Shown here piece after piece: positions 8,730-17,014 of a stretch of 43,647 nt of DNA. Both the position numbers and the translations under genes were made by a program. Source of the stretch: Synechococcales cyanobacterium GL140_1_metabat_312 (GTDB taxonomy: Bacteria; Cyanobacteriota; Cyanobacteriia; Leptolyngbyales; Leptolyngbyaceae); assembly GCA_025351345.1 (NCBI GenBank), contig JANXWB010000057.1, positions 1 through 43,647 on the forward strand. Direction: 5' to 3'. The notes beneath the pieces are model-generated. The model was not told the origin of the DNA. It did not search any database and saw only the letters and a list, made by a program, of their open reading frames with translations. Positions within the stretch are counted from its first letter, which is position 1, and every line of letters starts with the position of its first letter.

Positions 8730-8830
8730 GGTCAGAAAATAATAAAAACTTGATTGATCTCTAGTTTCCCATATCCAGAATTCCTATGGCCCATGAATCA
8801 CCCAGAAAAACCTCTGCTAGAATGCATAAA

Positions 8831-8884
8831 CTAGAAAGTCTGAACTAGAAAGTTTGAACTAAAAAGTTTGAACTAGAAAATTGC
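8831..8884 (+). repeat. 14-bp tandem repeat upstream of scpA
   Basis: Units CTAGAAAGTCTGAA (8831-8844), CTAGAAAGTTTGAA (8845-8858) and CTAAAAAGTTTGAA (8859-8872) are followed by a partial fourth unit CTAGAAAATTG. The array ends about 27 bp before the scpA start codon, so it lies in the leader or promoter. A periodic array of this kind could change spacing between promoter parts or bind a protein, but no such role is known. Confidence 0.85.
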
Positions 8885-8910
8885 ATTATTTTGGGTAATC
8901 CTGCGGTTCT

Positions 8911-9768
8911 ATGCCCCAATCCCTTGCGCGTGATGCGGTTTCTTTTTTAATAGACTTGGCTGAAAAGGGCGAAGTTGATCCTTGGGATGTCAAAGTGATC
9001 GATGTGATCGATCGCTTTTTGGCGCAGCTAAATCCCTTCACAGCAACCCAACGAACTCAATACGAAGCGAATCTTTCTCAGTCGGGACAGGCATTTTTAT
9101 ATGCGTCAATGTTGATTTTGTTAAAGGCGGATAGTTTAAGCAATCACGATCGCCCTGCACCTGTTGAAGATTTTTTAGAGGAAGATTTTGCAGATAATGA
9201 CCCAATGGGACCGGGATCGTTGCCGCGCAATCTCGAAAAACAACTCCGTCGTCGGGCCGTAGCACAACCTCCCCAACGTCGTCGCGTGACCTTGGAAGAG
9301 TTGATTAGTCAGCTTGAGGTGATTGCATCGGCTTTAGAAGACAACGGTAACCGATCGCGAGTGAAAGTCCGTCGGCCCAAACCCCAAAGCCGCGCTCAAG
9401 CTATTCGGGCGATCGCACAGTTGGCTCACCAAGAAAACCTGACTGAAATGGCAGTGATGCTAGAAGAGTTTTTTGTGAGTCACTGGGATGAACTATCGGT
9501 GGGGAATGATTGGATTGATTTTGACCTACTGTTGGAATTTTGGCTCACGACCCGCGCTCAAGACTCTCCCGGACTCGATCGGCACATTGTCACGGATGAG
9601 AGGACTCATGAAAAAGTCGGGGTTTTTTGGGCGTTGCTGTTGTTGAGTGCTCAAAACAAAGTCGAACTGTCCCAAGACGTTTTTTATCAAGACCTGCGAG
9701 TCAAAACCCTTTTCCAGATCGAAGATCTTAACTTAGATGAACTCAGTGCCATGGTGTTGGCCGATTGA
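8911..9768 (+). CDS. scpA: Segregation and condensation protein A (ScpA kleisin)
   Basis: ScpA is the kleisin subunit that bridges SMC heads with ScpB in the bacterial condensin complex and helps chromosome compaction and segregation. The 285-aa product shows the typical N-terminal helical domain (AVSFLIDLAEKGEVDPWDVKVIDVID), an acidic middle linker (DFLEEDFADNDP), a basic stretch (QLRRRAVAQPPQRRR) and a C-terminal winged-helix-like region (ERTHEKVGVFWALLLLSAQNKVELSQD). The family signature PWDVxV is present near residue 23. Cyanobacterial ScpA proteins are of this length. The ATG at 8911 starts right at the conserved domain and has no strong ribosome-binding site. No scpB or smc is adjacent. 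Confidence 0.9.
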   Translation: MPQSLARDAVSFLIDLAEKGEVDPWDVKVIDVIDRFLAQLNPFTATQRTQYEANLSQSGQAFLYASMLILLKADSLSNHDRPAPVEDFLEEDFADNDPMGPGSLPRNLEKQLRRRAVAQPPQRRRVTLEELISQLEVIASALEDNGNRSRVKVRRPKPQSRAQAIRAIAQLAHQENLTEMAVMLEEFFVSHWDELSVGNDWIDFDLLLEFWLTTRAQDSPGLDRHIVTDERTHEKVGVFWALLLLSAQNKVELSQDVFYQDLRVKTLFQIEDLNLDELSAMVLAD

Positions 9769-9976
9769 ATTTGGAGAGATTCTCCTAATTGTTCTTCTCA
9801 GAATGACGGAGATTAGGTGAATTTCTCAGTGGATTGATTTTACTCTAGAAAAAAATAGGTAAGTCTAGGTATTGTAGAATAGAGGTTCGCTTAGGAAGAG
9901 GTGTGAACTTTTCCTTGAGAGTTGCCTGACTATAGTTAACTATTACTGATTGAACCTACGGTTAGAGAGAATTTCT

Positions 9977-11143
9977 ATGAAAGCCATGATCCTGGCGGCA
10001 GGTAAAGGGACTCGTGTTCGTCCTATTACGTATACGATTCCTAAGCCAATGATTCCGATTTTGCAAAAGCCCGTCATGGAGTTCTTGCTGGAATTGTTAA
10101 AGCAGCACGGCTTTGACGAAATTATGGTTAATGTGAGCCATTTAGCCAAGGAAATCGAAGATTATTTCCGGGACGGTCAGCGCTTTGGTGTACAGATTGG
10201 CTATTCCTTTGAAGGCCGGATTGCCGATGGAGAACTGCTGGGTGAGGCCGTTGGATCGGCGGGCGGTATGAAGCGGATTCAGGACTTTAATCCATTTTTT
10301 GATGATACGTTTGTGGTGTTGTGCGGCGATGCGTTGATTGATCTAGACCTAACGGAAGCGGTGAAATGGCACCGAGAAAAAGGGGCGATCGCAACCATCA
10401 TTATGAAAACGGTACCGCGCGAGGAGGTATCAAGCTATGGTGTGGTAGTAACCGACGAAAGCGGACGGATTCAGACCTTCCAAGAAAAACCGTCGGTGGA
10501 AGAAGCGCTGAGCAATACCATTAATACTGGAATTTATATCTTCGAGCCGGAAATCCTAAACTACATTCCATCAGGTCAAGAGTTTGATATTGGTGGGGAT
10601 TTATTTCCAAAATTAGTCGAAATGGGTGCGCCATTCTATGGATTACCCATGGAATTTGAATGGGTTGATATTGGCAAAGTGCCCGACTATTGGCACGCAA
10701 TTCGATCGGTTTTGAAAGGGGAAGTTAAAAATGTCTCGGTGCCTGGTAAAGAAGTAAAACCGGGCATTTATACAGGACTAAATGTTTCTGTGAATTGGGA
10801 CAAGGTAAACATTACGGGTCCGGTGTATATCGGGTCTATGACTTGTATTGAAGATGGGGCGACGATTATTGGGCCGTCAATGATTGGACAAAATTGTCAT
10901 GTGTGCAGTGGAGCGACGGTCGATAACAGCGTGATTTTTGATTATTCACGGCTGGGGGCTGGGGCTAGGCTCGCCGATAAGCTAGTATTTGGTCGCTATT
11001 GTGTTGATAAAACGGGGGCTACAATAGACGTTCAGGCCGCGTCATTAGACTGGTTGATTACAGATACCCGATCGGCAATTCCCACCACTCCCTCGCCTGA
11101 GCGTAAAGCGATCGCACAGCTTCTAAATAATCAAGAGAAGTAA
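9977..11143 (+). CDS. NDP-sugar pyrophosphorylase / mannose-1-phosphate guanylyltransferase-like
   Basis: Predicted cytoplasmic nucleotidyltransferase that makes an activated sugar (GDP-mannose or dTDP/UDP-glucose type) for cell-surface polysaccharides. The N-terminus MKAMILAAGKGTRVRPITYT carries the nucleotide-binding signature GxGTRxRP, followed by the catalytic Lys of PKPMIPI. The metal-binding Asp lies in LCGDALIDLD, and the sugar-binding part includes NTGIYIFEPE and EFEWVDIGK. The last third (from about residue 265) has hexapeptide-type turns (GPVYIGSMTCIEDGATIIGP), a left-handed beta-helix seen in this family. An upstream in-frame ATG at 9950 would add nine residues in front of the conserved start; the ATG at 9977 is preferred because the fold begins there and GAGAGA lies just upstream. 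The exact sugar cannot be told from sequence alone. Confidence 0.88.
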   Translation: MKAMILAAGKGTRVRPITYTIPKPMIPILQKPVMEFLLELLKQHGFDEIMVNVSHLAKEIEDYFRDGQRFGVQIGYSFEGRIADGELLGEAVGSAGGMKRIQDFNPFFDDTFVVLCGDALIDLDLTEAVKWHREKGAIATIIMKTVPREEVSSYGVVVTDESGRIQTFQEKPSVEEALSNTINTGIYIFEPEILNYIPSGQEFDIGGDLFPKLVEMGAPFYGLPMEFEWVDIGKVPDYWHAIRSVLKGEVKNVSVPGKEVKPGIYTGLNVSVNWDKVNITGPVYIGSMTCIEDGATIIGPSMIGQNCHVCSGATVDNSVIFDYSRLGAGARLADKLVFGRYCVDKTGATIDVQAASLDWLITDTRSAIPTTPSPERKAIAQLLNNQEK

Positions 11144-11200
11144 TCAGGACATTGTTTCTATATCGATCTGACCAAATCAATTTTATTCACTTTGATTGAT

Positions 11201-11230
11201 CCTCTTTCACCATTAAGAGGGTTTTTTTTT
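11201..11230 (+). terminator. Rho-independent terminator after the nucleotidyltransferase gene
   Basis: CCTCTT (11201-11206) pairs with AAGAGG (11215-11220) across an 8-nt loop and is followed by a run of nine T after one G. It lies about 57 bp after the stop codon. Confidence 0.85.
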
Positions 11231-11656
11231 GAAATTCCTAATGTTTCAATGAACAAAAATTTTAATCCATACTTTGATTTTGATGTATTTATAAACTACT
11301 TAACACAAACGCCACATTTTAGGAGTATTGTCAAATCAGAGTAGCTAAATTGAGATCAGGAATCAAATCAGAGTAGCTAAATTATAAGTCAGCTATCTAG
11401 TTTTATATCTCCAATTTATTAATATTTTGACTGCATCAAACAACACGATCGGGTTTCAGACGTAGTTGTTATTTCTGAGACATTCCATAGCCTCATAGAC
11501 TATTTGCCTCATAGACTATTTTTAGATCTGGAAAATTTAAATTGGTTTAGAAGAGTTGTAAAGCAGGGTAGCGTTATTGAAGGAGTGCCACTGATGTTTT
11601 ATTAAGTTGAATTCACTTCATAAACCACTTTTAAAATAATAGGCGGCAATAAATTC
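11231..11656. other. Intergenic region with two short duplications, upstream of the response regulator
   Basis: AT-rich DNA without a convincing ORF. It contains two identical 21-bp direct copies at 11331-11351 and 11363-11383 (11-bp spacer) and an exact 16-bp tandem duplication GCCTCATAGACTATTT at 11490-11505 and 11506-11521. The promoter of the downstream regulator gene should be here; repeated 21-bp sites would be possible binding sites. Confidence 0.6.
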
Positions 11657-12853
11657 ATGGTTAAAATATTATCGATCGAAAACGATCACATAGTAGCCGC
11701 AGCTTTGATGGATCTGACGACTCAGCATCACTATATTGTGGAATCAGTCCACGATATTAACTGGGCTTGGAGATTATTGAAACAGTCTCAATATGACTTA
11801 ATTGTTATGGATGTGACATTGCCCGAGCTTAATGGGATTACCCTCTGTCGTCGTATCCGATCGTATTCTATTAAAACCCCGATCGTCATCCTTGCAAATC
11901 AAGGCCCAATGTCAGAAAAGACCGTTGGGTTGGATGCTGGAGCTGATGATTACTTAGTCAAACCGTTCCATCCAGAGGAATTGGGCGCCCGTATTCGTGC
12001 TCTTTTAAGACGGAATGTTCCAGCGACAGATAGGTTCGGGTTTGATTGGGGAGATCTTCACCTCAATACTGTTTCCGCAGAAGTCCGGCATGGCTCAGAG
12101 GTCTTGCCCCTCACTCCCAAGGAATTTGCCCTCTTGGAGCTGTTTCTGCATCATCCTCACCAGGTTTTTAGTTGCAGCGCAATCTTAGACAGACTCTGGC
12201 CGTATCCTGAAGCCCCTAGCGAAGATGCGGTCCGCACTCACATTAAGGGACTGCGCCAAAAACTCAAGGCGAGTGGTCTTCAGCATGATCCTATAGAAAC
12301 CGTCTATGGCATAGGCTATCGATTAGGAGAATTTCCACCCGATCAGCCCTACCCCAGCGTTACTTCGTCTGTGAATTCGTCTGTGAATTCGCCTAAAGTC
12401 CCGTCTGAGACTGCGCCTGAAACTACCGATATTTCTACTGCTCCATCGTCTTTTGAGAACAGCGACATTGTGGCTATCCGAAGAACTGATCCAGAACCGA
12501 GTCTAGCAATGATTCGACAAGTCTGGATACAGTCGTACGATCGAATTCAATTACAAATCAAAACGGTCCAGGTCGGCATTAACAATTTGCTTAACCCAGA
12601 ATTTCAGGCCACTGCCGAAAGTCATTGCTTAATCGCCGCCCAACGGGAAGCCCACACGCTATCAGGGTCGCTAGAAATATTTGGGTTTATGAAAGCCTCC
12701 AAGATTGCTAAACATATTGAATTGGGACTTCTAAATCCTGCCGTACTTAATGCAGAGGATGGAGAACAATTTCAGGCACTTTTAAAAGATTTACAAAAAG
12801 AAATATCACCCTCTAAATTTGTCTTTGAAGACGATAGAACGCAAAATGAATAG
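11657..12853 (+). CDS. OmpR/PhoB-type response regulator with C-terminal HPt domain
   Basis: A 398-aa three-part regulator. Residues 1-118 form a receiver with phospho-acceptor Asp52 (LIVMDVTLPELNG) and Lys102 (LVKPF). Residues about 125-228 form an OmpR-type winged-helix DNA-binding domain (LTPKEFALLELFLHHPHQVF ... DAVRTHIKGLRQKLK ... VYGIGYRLG). After a Ser/Thr/Pro-rich linker with a 12-bp in-frame duplication (SSVN SSVN), residues about 285-390 form an HPt-like helical domain with a candidate phospho-histidine at His333 (AHTLSGSLEIFGF). Two receiver positions are unusual: the second acidic residue of the Mg site is Asn9 (IEND), and the conserved Thr/Ser switch is Ala80 (VILANQG). No histidine kinase lies adjacent. 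The HPt part suggests a place in a multi-step phosphorelay. Confidence 0.88.
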   Translation: MVKILSIENDHIVAAALMDLTTQHHYIVESVHDINWAWRLLKQSQYDLIVMDVTLPELNGITLCRRIRSYSIKTPIVILANQGPMSEKTVGLDAGADDYLVKPFHPEELGARIRALLRRNVPATDRFGFDWGDLHLNTVSAEVRHGSEVLPLTPKEFALLELFLHHPHQVFSCSAILDRLWPYPEAPSEDAVRTHIKGLRQKLKASGLQHDPIETVYGIGYRLGEFPPDQPYPSVTSSVNSSVNSPKVPSETAPETTDISTAPSSFENSDIVAIRRTDPEPSLAMIRQVWIQSYDRIQLQIKTVQVGINNLLNPEFQATAESHCLIAAQREAHTLSGSLEIFGFMKASKIAKHIELGLLNPAVLNAEDGEQFQALLKDLQKEISPSKFVFEDDRTQNE

Positions 12854-13218
12854 ACTAATTCATATGATCTAGCCATCTAAATTCAGATTATAAATTTACT
12901 CAATTTGTTTTCATCCTCACAAGTTCCTCACATTTACTTGATACCTTGAGTTGAGATTCAAAGTTCTAATGCGAGATGAACCTATTCGATTTATTCCTAC
13001 GATCGTTAGAGTTCAAGAACCTTGGATTAATTGGGTTCCTTGTCGTCCAATGTAGCTATGAATATAGGATCGAATTGTAGGATTTAGAAATTCGATCCCA
13101 TAGCTATCAAAAGTATTAGACACTATTAGACAAATATTTGATTGTCGATCGCATGATAATCAAAAGTGTGAGGAAGCTAGATTAAATCACTCCCTTTTAC
13201 TACACTTTAGGCATCTTA
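12854..13218. other. Intergenic region, 365 bp, with a long hairpin
   Basis: Between the response-regulator gene and the ComFB-like gene, both on the plus strand. Besides the hairpin at 13054-13105 it holds a 10-bp tandem duplication TATTAGACAC/TATTAGACAA (13114-13133). No ORF or RNA gene of known type was recognised. Confidence 0.5.
13054..13105. repeat. Two-part inverted repeat (candidate structured RNA or operator)
   Basis: GGATCGAATT (13067-13076) pairs perfectly with AATTCGATCC (13089-13098) across a 12-nt loop, and the outer AGCTATG (13054-13060) pairs with CATAGCT (13099-13105). On the left side the two stems are separated by a 6-nt bulge; on the right they are contiguous. No T-run follows, so it is not a standard terminator. 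Confidence 0.75.
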
Positions 13219-13554
13219 ATGAACACTTTAATTAACCAAACCCAAAGCATTATCGAGCGAGAAATTAGTGAAGTCTTAGAAACCTACCCAAACCATCCCT
13301 ATCAGCAAATCTTCGCGCACCCAGATCATCGTCAAGAACTCGTTGCTTACGTTCTGAACCGTGTTCCCAGCCTTTATACCAGTGTCGATATTACCAGCCC
13401 TGAATTCACCCTTCCATCGCCAACCGCCATTCTGATGAATGTTGAAACGACCATTCATCAAGGGATTAGTCAGCTCTTAAGAGGTCAGTCTCTTAAACAG
13501 GAAGTTCCCAGCATTAGCGACCCTAGCCTCATGGCCTCAAATTGGTTTGGTTAA
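13219..13554 (+). CDS. ComFB-like (late competence) domain protein
   Basis: A 111-aa soluble protein whose middle region (EISEVLETYPNHPYQQIFAH ... RQELVAYVLNRVPSLYTS) resembles the ComFB family: an N-terminal helix followed by the ALNxLPPxYVTS-type motif, here VLNRVPSLYTS. In cyanobacteria several such small proteins exist; members have been linked to cyclic-nucleotide binding and to motility or competence control. This copy has an extra C-terminal tail ending in NWFG. The family call rests on motif similarity only. The stop codon falls inside an 18-bp tandem repeat. It is tail-to-tail with the ABC ATPase gene and follows the response regulator after about 365 bp. Confidence 0.6.
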   Translation: MNTLINQTQSIIEREISEVLETYPNHPYQQIFAHPDHRQELVAYVLNRVPSLYTSVDITSPEFTLPSPTAILMNVETTIHQGISQLLRGQSLKQEVPSISDPSLMASNWFG

Positions 13555-13594
13555 TTAAATTGGTCTGGTTAATTAAATTAGTCTGTTTAGTTAG
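13541..13594 (+). repeat. 18-bp tandem repeat across the ComFB-like stop codon
   Basis: Three units, ATTGGTTTGGTTAATTAA (13541-13558), ATTGGTCTGGTTAATTAA (13559-13576) and a decayed third (13577-13594), cover the 3' end of the ComFB-like gene. The third unit touches the stop of the convergent ABC ATPase gene (13591). Confidence 0.85.
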
Positions 13595-14895
13595 CAAATG
13601 GCCAATCCCGTTCCTGGATCGAACAGATGTAGCTTATCAGGTGCGATCGATAACCATACTATCTCTCCCACTCGAATATCCCGATCGGCACTCATTCTCG
13701 CGACGATCGGGATATTGGTATTACTATTTATATTAGTGCTATTAATCGTTTCTGAACTATTAATCAAACGTCCATAGATATAAGTTTCACTGCCCAACGC
13801 CTCCGTCATTTCCACATGAATCGAGATATTTTTTGGAGCTGGAACACCATAACTAAAATGTTCCGGTCGCACTCCTAAATGAACATCCTGTCCATCATAT
13901 CCAGCTAACAACGGTTCATATTTTTCCATTAACGTCATCCGAAATTCATTTCCCGGTTCATTCCCTAAGCCTTGAATCAAAAGGGGAGTCTTGACTTGTA
14001 CTGGAATAAAGTTCATGGGCGGCGATCCGATGAATTCGGCAACAAACCGATTAATGGGGCGATTGTAAAGTTCTAATGGAGTCGCGAGCTGCTGGATTTG
14101 GCCATTATTTAACACCGCAATCCGATCGCCCATGGTCATCGCCTCGGTTTGATCGTGGGTAACGTAGAGGGTAGTAGTGCCGAGTTTTCGCTGAAGTTGA
14201 ACAATTTCCGATCGGGTCTCAGCCCGAAGTTTTGCATCCAAATTTGATAATGGCTCATCCATCAGAAAAACCTGAGGATTCCGCGCCATAGCTCGACCTA
14301 ACGCGACTCGCTGCATTTGACCGCCAGAAAGCTGCTTGGGGAACCGCGTAAGTAAGCCTTCGATTTGCAACGACTGCGCCACAAGTCTGACCTGTCGATC
14401 GATTTCCCGTTCGCGATCGGTGACGTATTGCCAGCCTTTTGGTAATTTACGACTAAATTCAACCAAGAATGTCTCAATGGCCGGGTGAAGAGTTGGCTTA
14501 GATTTACCCTTCGCTGATTGACCAGTTATGGCCTGCGTTGTCCGATCGCCCGGATTTGCAGCACGCCGAAGTCCAAACGCCAAATTGTCATACACCGTCA
14601 TGTGGGGATAGAGCGCGTAACTTTGAAATACCATCGCAATATCACGATCTTTCGGCGGCAAAGTATTCACTACCCGATCGCCCACCGAAATTGTCCCACC
14701 CGTAATGTCTTCAAGTCCCGCAATCATCCGCAGCAGCGTACTTTTCCCGCACCCCGACGGACCCACCAACACCATAAATTCGCCATCATGAATCCGAAGA
14801 TTAATGGCTCGTAACACAGCCCCGCCCGGTTCGCTGTCACTATTTCCATTCTTCTGATAGCTTTTATAAACATTCTCAAAAACAACCTGTGCCAC
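13591..14895 (-). CDS. UgpC/MalK-type sugar ABC transporter ATP-binding protein with insertion
   Basis: ATPase subunit of a carbohydrate-import ABC transporter (MalK/UgpC/MsmK class), acting at the inner face of the plasma membrane. The 434-aa protein has Walker A GPSGCGKST (45-53), Q-loop near 91, signature LSGGQ (189-193), Walker B VFLMDEPLSNLD and the switch His in YVTHDQTEAMTMGDRI. The C-terminal regulatory OB domain contains VHLGVRPEHFSY. Compared with MalK, about 45-50 residues are inserted at roughly 112-162, between FGLRR and the helix VRLVAQSL. This segment contains a helical stretch HPAIETFLVEFSRKLPKGW. No permease or binding-protein genes are adjacent, as is common for shared ATPases in cyanobacteria. 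The transported sugar cannot be told; compatible-solute or glycerol-phosphate transporters are candidates. Confidence 0.88.
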   Translation of the reverse strand: MAQVVFENVYKSYQKNGNSDSEPGGAVLRAINLRIHDGEFMVLVGPSGCGKSTLLRMIAGLEDITGGTISVGDRVVNTLPPKDRDIAMVFQSYALYPHMTVYDNLAFGLRRAANPGDRTTQAITGQSAKGKSKPTLHPAIETFLVEFSRKLPKGWQYVTDREREIDRQVRLVAQSLQIEGLLTRFPKQLSGGQMQRVALGRAMARNPQVFLMDEPLSNLDAKLRAETRSEIVQLQRKLGTTTLYVTHDQTEAMTMGDRIAVLNNGQIQQLATPLELYNRPINRFVAEFIGSPPMNFIPVQVKTPLLIQGLGNEPGNEFRMTLMEKYEPLLAGYDGQDVHLGVRPEHFSYGVPAPKNISIHVEMTEALGSETYIYGRLINSSETINSTNINSNTNIPIVARMSADRDIRVGEIVWLSIAPDKLHLFDPGTGLAIC

Positions 14896-15035
14896 GGCGA
14901 TTTGGACTCTCTTGTTTTGACGGATAAACCAAGTGCTAGTCTATCAGCCGATCGTCGTTACGTTGTACCCATTGGCTTCAGAATTTCATTAACCGATTCC
15001 GTCCGATATCTATTCTGATAGCGGTTAGTCATTCC

Positions 15036-15512
15036 TTAATCAACAGACCGGGCCGAGACATCGATCGCATCCACGTCCATCACCTTCATGTTCATCCGAT
15101 CAACCTCCATCCGATCAACCTCCATCACATCCACGGCCATCACATCTATTGTTCCCTCGGTTGCGACCCGAATAAATTGAAGATTTTCAACTCGCAATCC
15201 TTCCCCACAATTAGGACATCCAATTTGGCTTCCATTCACGCCATTTACGGGATATCCACAAGCTGGACAGTCTCCTACGGCAATATTTTTTCGGATCCAC
15301 CAAAACCCAAATATCACGCCTACGATCGGGAGCGCAATCAATAGCACCACCAACACGCCCACCGCCTTCAACAGCCAGCCCAACCCCAAAGACCCCAATA
15401 TCCAAACAAAAAGCCCAATCCAAAGCAACCTCCGCAGACCCGCCCCCAGCAAAGGAAGTGCAGAAGTCGTCCGATAGGTGGAGGTTGGCTCTGTGGGAGG
15501 AAGAGAATTCAT
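15036..15512 (-). CDS. Membrane protein with zinc ribbon and pentapeptide-repeat tail
   Basis: A 158-aa protein of unknown function. Two membrane helices (about residues 27-49 and 50-73, LLWIGLFVWILGSLGLGWLL and VLVVLLIALPIVGVIFGF) are followed by a zinc ribbon with Cys82-x-x-Cys85 and Cys99-x-x-Cys102 (CPACG ... CPNCG). After a short beta-rich part (ENLQFIRVATEGTIDV) comes a low-complexity tail of Met/Asp/Val pentapeptides such as EVDRM EVDRM, caused at DNA level by a 15-bp tandem repeat (15093-15122). The zinc ribbon should face the cytoplasm. The repeat tail looks like recent slippage and may be dispensable. Confidence 0.75.
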   Translation of the reverse strand: MNSLPPTEPTSTYRTTSALPLLGAGLRRLLWIGLFVWILGSLGLGWLLKAVGVLVVLLIALPIVGVIFGFWWIRKNIAVGDCPACGYPVNGVNGSQIGCPNCGEGLRVENLQFIRVATEGTIDVMAVDVMEVDRMEVDRMNMKVMDVDAIDVSARSVD

Positions 15513-15681
15513 AAGTCAAATCCTAAGCAGTTTAAACAATTTATTTACACCAAACGATCGGACAACAACGCATCAGGCGATCGTTTCTTAAGCATAGAAG
15601 ATTCTTCTGACATCGGAAAACGGCAATCCCATCTAAAGAAGTACGCTTCTCCCGCTTCCAGGAAACATGTACAGTTAGTTT

Positions 15682-15984
15682 GTGAAGCAAATTCCATGGG
15701 ATTCCCCTCAAATCAGTTGCATGATGGAACCCACTCCTCTAACGAATCCTTGGCGATCCTATCTACATCAAACGGCTGCAACCCGATTATCCGTTATTAA
15801 GTGGTCGTCATTATCAGATTCAACCTTGGCGGATCCTCTCATGCCCTTGAGGGATAGGGATTTACAGGAACTCGCAGACTGGTTTGGGGGCGCAGACATG
15901 CCAGATGTCGAGGAAGACATTAATAAAACCCTGGTTTATCTTTTCCCAGAACCTTGTTGGGATGAAAATTGGGTTTTTATTTAG
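15682..15984 (+). CDS. Hypothetical protein, about 100 aa
   Basis: No family recognised. The frame opens with GTG at 15682; an ATG pair at 15721 would give an 87-aa product instead, and neither has a good ribosome-binding site. The N-terminal half is Ser/Thr-rich and probably disordered, while the C-terminal half (RDRDLQELADWFGGADMPDV ... NKTLVYLFPEPCWDENW) is acidic and helical and looks like a real folded segment. It lies alone between the divergent zinc-ribbon gene and the convergent NYN gene. Spurious coding is possible. Confidence 0.42.
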   Translation: MKQIPWDSPQISCMMEPTPLTNPWRSYLHQTAATRLSVIKWSSLSDSTLADPLMPLRDRDLQELADWFGGADMPDVEEDINKTLVYLFPEPCWDENWVFI

Positions 15985-16029
15985 ACGATCGGTTAAGCGT
16001 TATGGTCTCTAAGTGATGGCTGAACATTC

Positions 16030-16058
16030 TAGAGCACTAATTTAGAGCACTAATTTAG
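16030..16058 (+). repeat. 13-bp tandem duplication
   Basis: TAGAGCACTAATT occurs twice back to back (16030-16042, 16043-16055) with the start of a third copy, in the gap between the 100-aa ORF and the NYN gene. Confidence 0.8.
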
Positions 16059-16153
16059 ATTGTCCGTCGTATTGGTTTTGCAATGGGTCCTGTCGGCGGA
16101 ACAACACTAGTCAGGCTGGGCGGAACTTCCGTCGCGTCCGGGGAAGGGTGCTC

Positions 16154-16675
16154 TCAGTAATCAGCCTTTTCGATGTAACTCCGAATCGCATTCAAATCGA
16201 TGTAACGATCGGTAACATTTCGCAGTTCCCGAGCAATCATTCCCTCGGTTGAAACCACCGTAATATGGGTGTTTTTAGCCCGCAATAACTCGATCGCCCG
16301 TTCAAAATCTCCATCACCACTGAACAAAATCACCCGATCGTACTGATCGACCGTACTGAACATATCCACGACAATTTCAATATCCAAGTTCGCTTTTTGA
16401 GAATAGCGGCCCGAAGTATCGTCATAATACTCTTTCAAAATTTTAGTGCGTACCGTGTAGCCCAGACTAATCAACGCATCTCTAAACCCACGCTGGTCCT
16501 GAGGATCCTTAAGTCCGGTGTACCAAAACGCATTTACCAAGTCTAAATTTGTTTTCTCCCCTGCAAAATATTCAAGAACACGCTTAGGGTCAAAAAACCA
16601 CCCATTCTTCTGTTGGGCATAAAACATATTGTTGCCGTCCACAAAGATGGACAGTCGATTTAAAGGATAAGGCAT
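16154..16675 (-). CDS. NYN-domain protein, LabA/DUF88 family
   Basis: A 173-aa PIN-like NYN domain protein, a fold of putative metal-dependent ribonucleases. Acidic residues expected for the active site are visible: Asp13 in FVDGNN, Asp98 and Asp104 in NLDIEIVVDM, and Asp121/Asp123 in FSGDGDF, with Lys94 preceding. Length and the segment FRDALISLGYTVRTKILKEY match the LabA-like subgroup. LabA of Synechococcus elongatus takes part in feedback control of circadian gene expression, but many paralogues exist and this one need not have the same role. The gene has about 340 bp of leader DNA and no operon partner. Confidence 0.85.
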   Translation of the reverse strand: MPYPLNRLSIFVDGNNMFYAQQKNGWFFDPKRVLEYFAGEKTNLDLVNAFWYTGLKDPQDQRGFRDALISLGYTVRTKILKEYYDDTSGRYSQKANLDIEIVVDMFSTVDQYDRVILFSGDGDFERAIELLRAKNTHITVVSTEGMIARELRNVTDRYIDLNAIRSYIEKADY

Positions 16676-17014
16676 GTAAGTTATGGACCTAAAAATTAAG
16701 CAATAAAGAAATCGAAGGGAAAAGAAAAAATAACGTCAGAATACTAAGTTCAACACACAGGGAATGGATCTAGAGTAACGAATTAGGGAAAATAACTCAT
16801 CTATATCTGTAGGTATATTTCTTAAAATACCCACATCCATAGATTTCTATTGAATGAACCATGATTTGTGATTATCAACGAAATAATAGTTTTGTGGCGA
16901 TAGCAAATAATTCTTTCGAGATTAGAATAACCAATCGAATCTACTGAATAGCAAGCCTTAAGCATCAAGTTTCAATCCTTAAGGCTGTAATTATAGCATC
17001 TCTCTATCGATCGC
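16676..17014. other. Intergenic region, 339 bp, with hairpin
   Basis: AT-rich DNA between two minus-strand genes. It must contain the NYN gene promoter. A perfect inverted repeat AGCCTTAAG (16954-16962) / CTTAAGGCT (16978-16986), 15-nt loop, lies 28 bp after the stop of the peptidoglycan-binding gene and may end its transcript, although no T-run follows on the minus strand. I see no other gene here. Confidence 0.55.
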
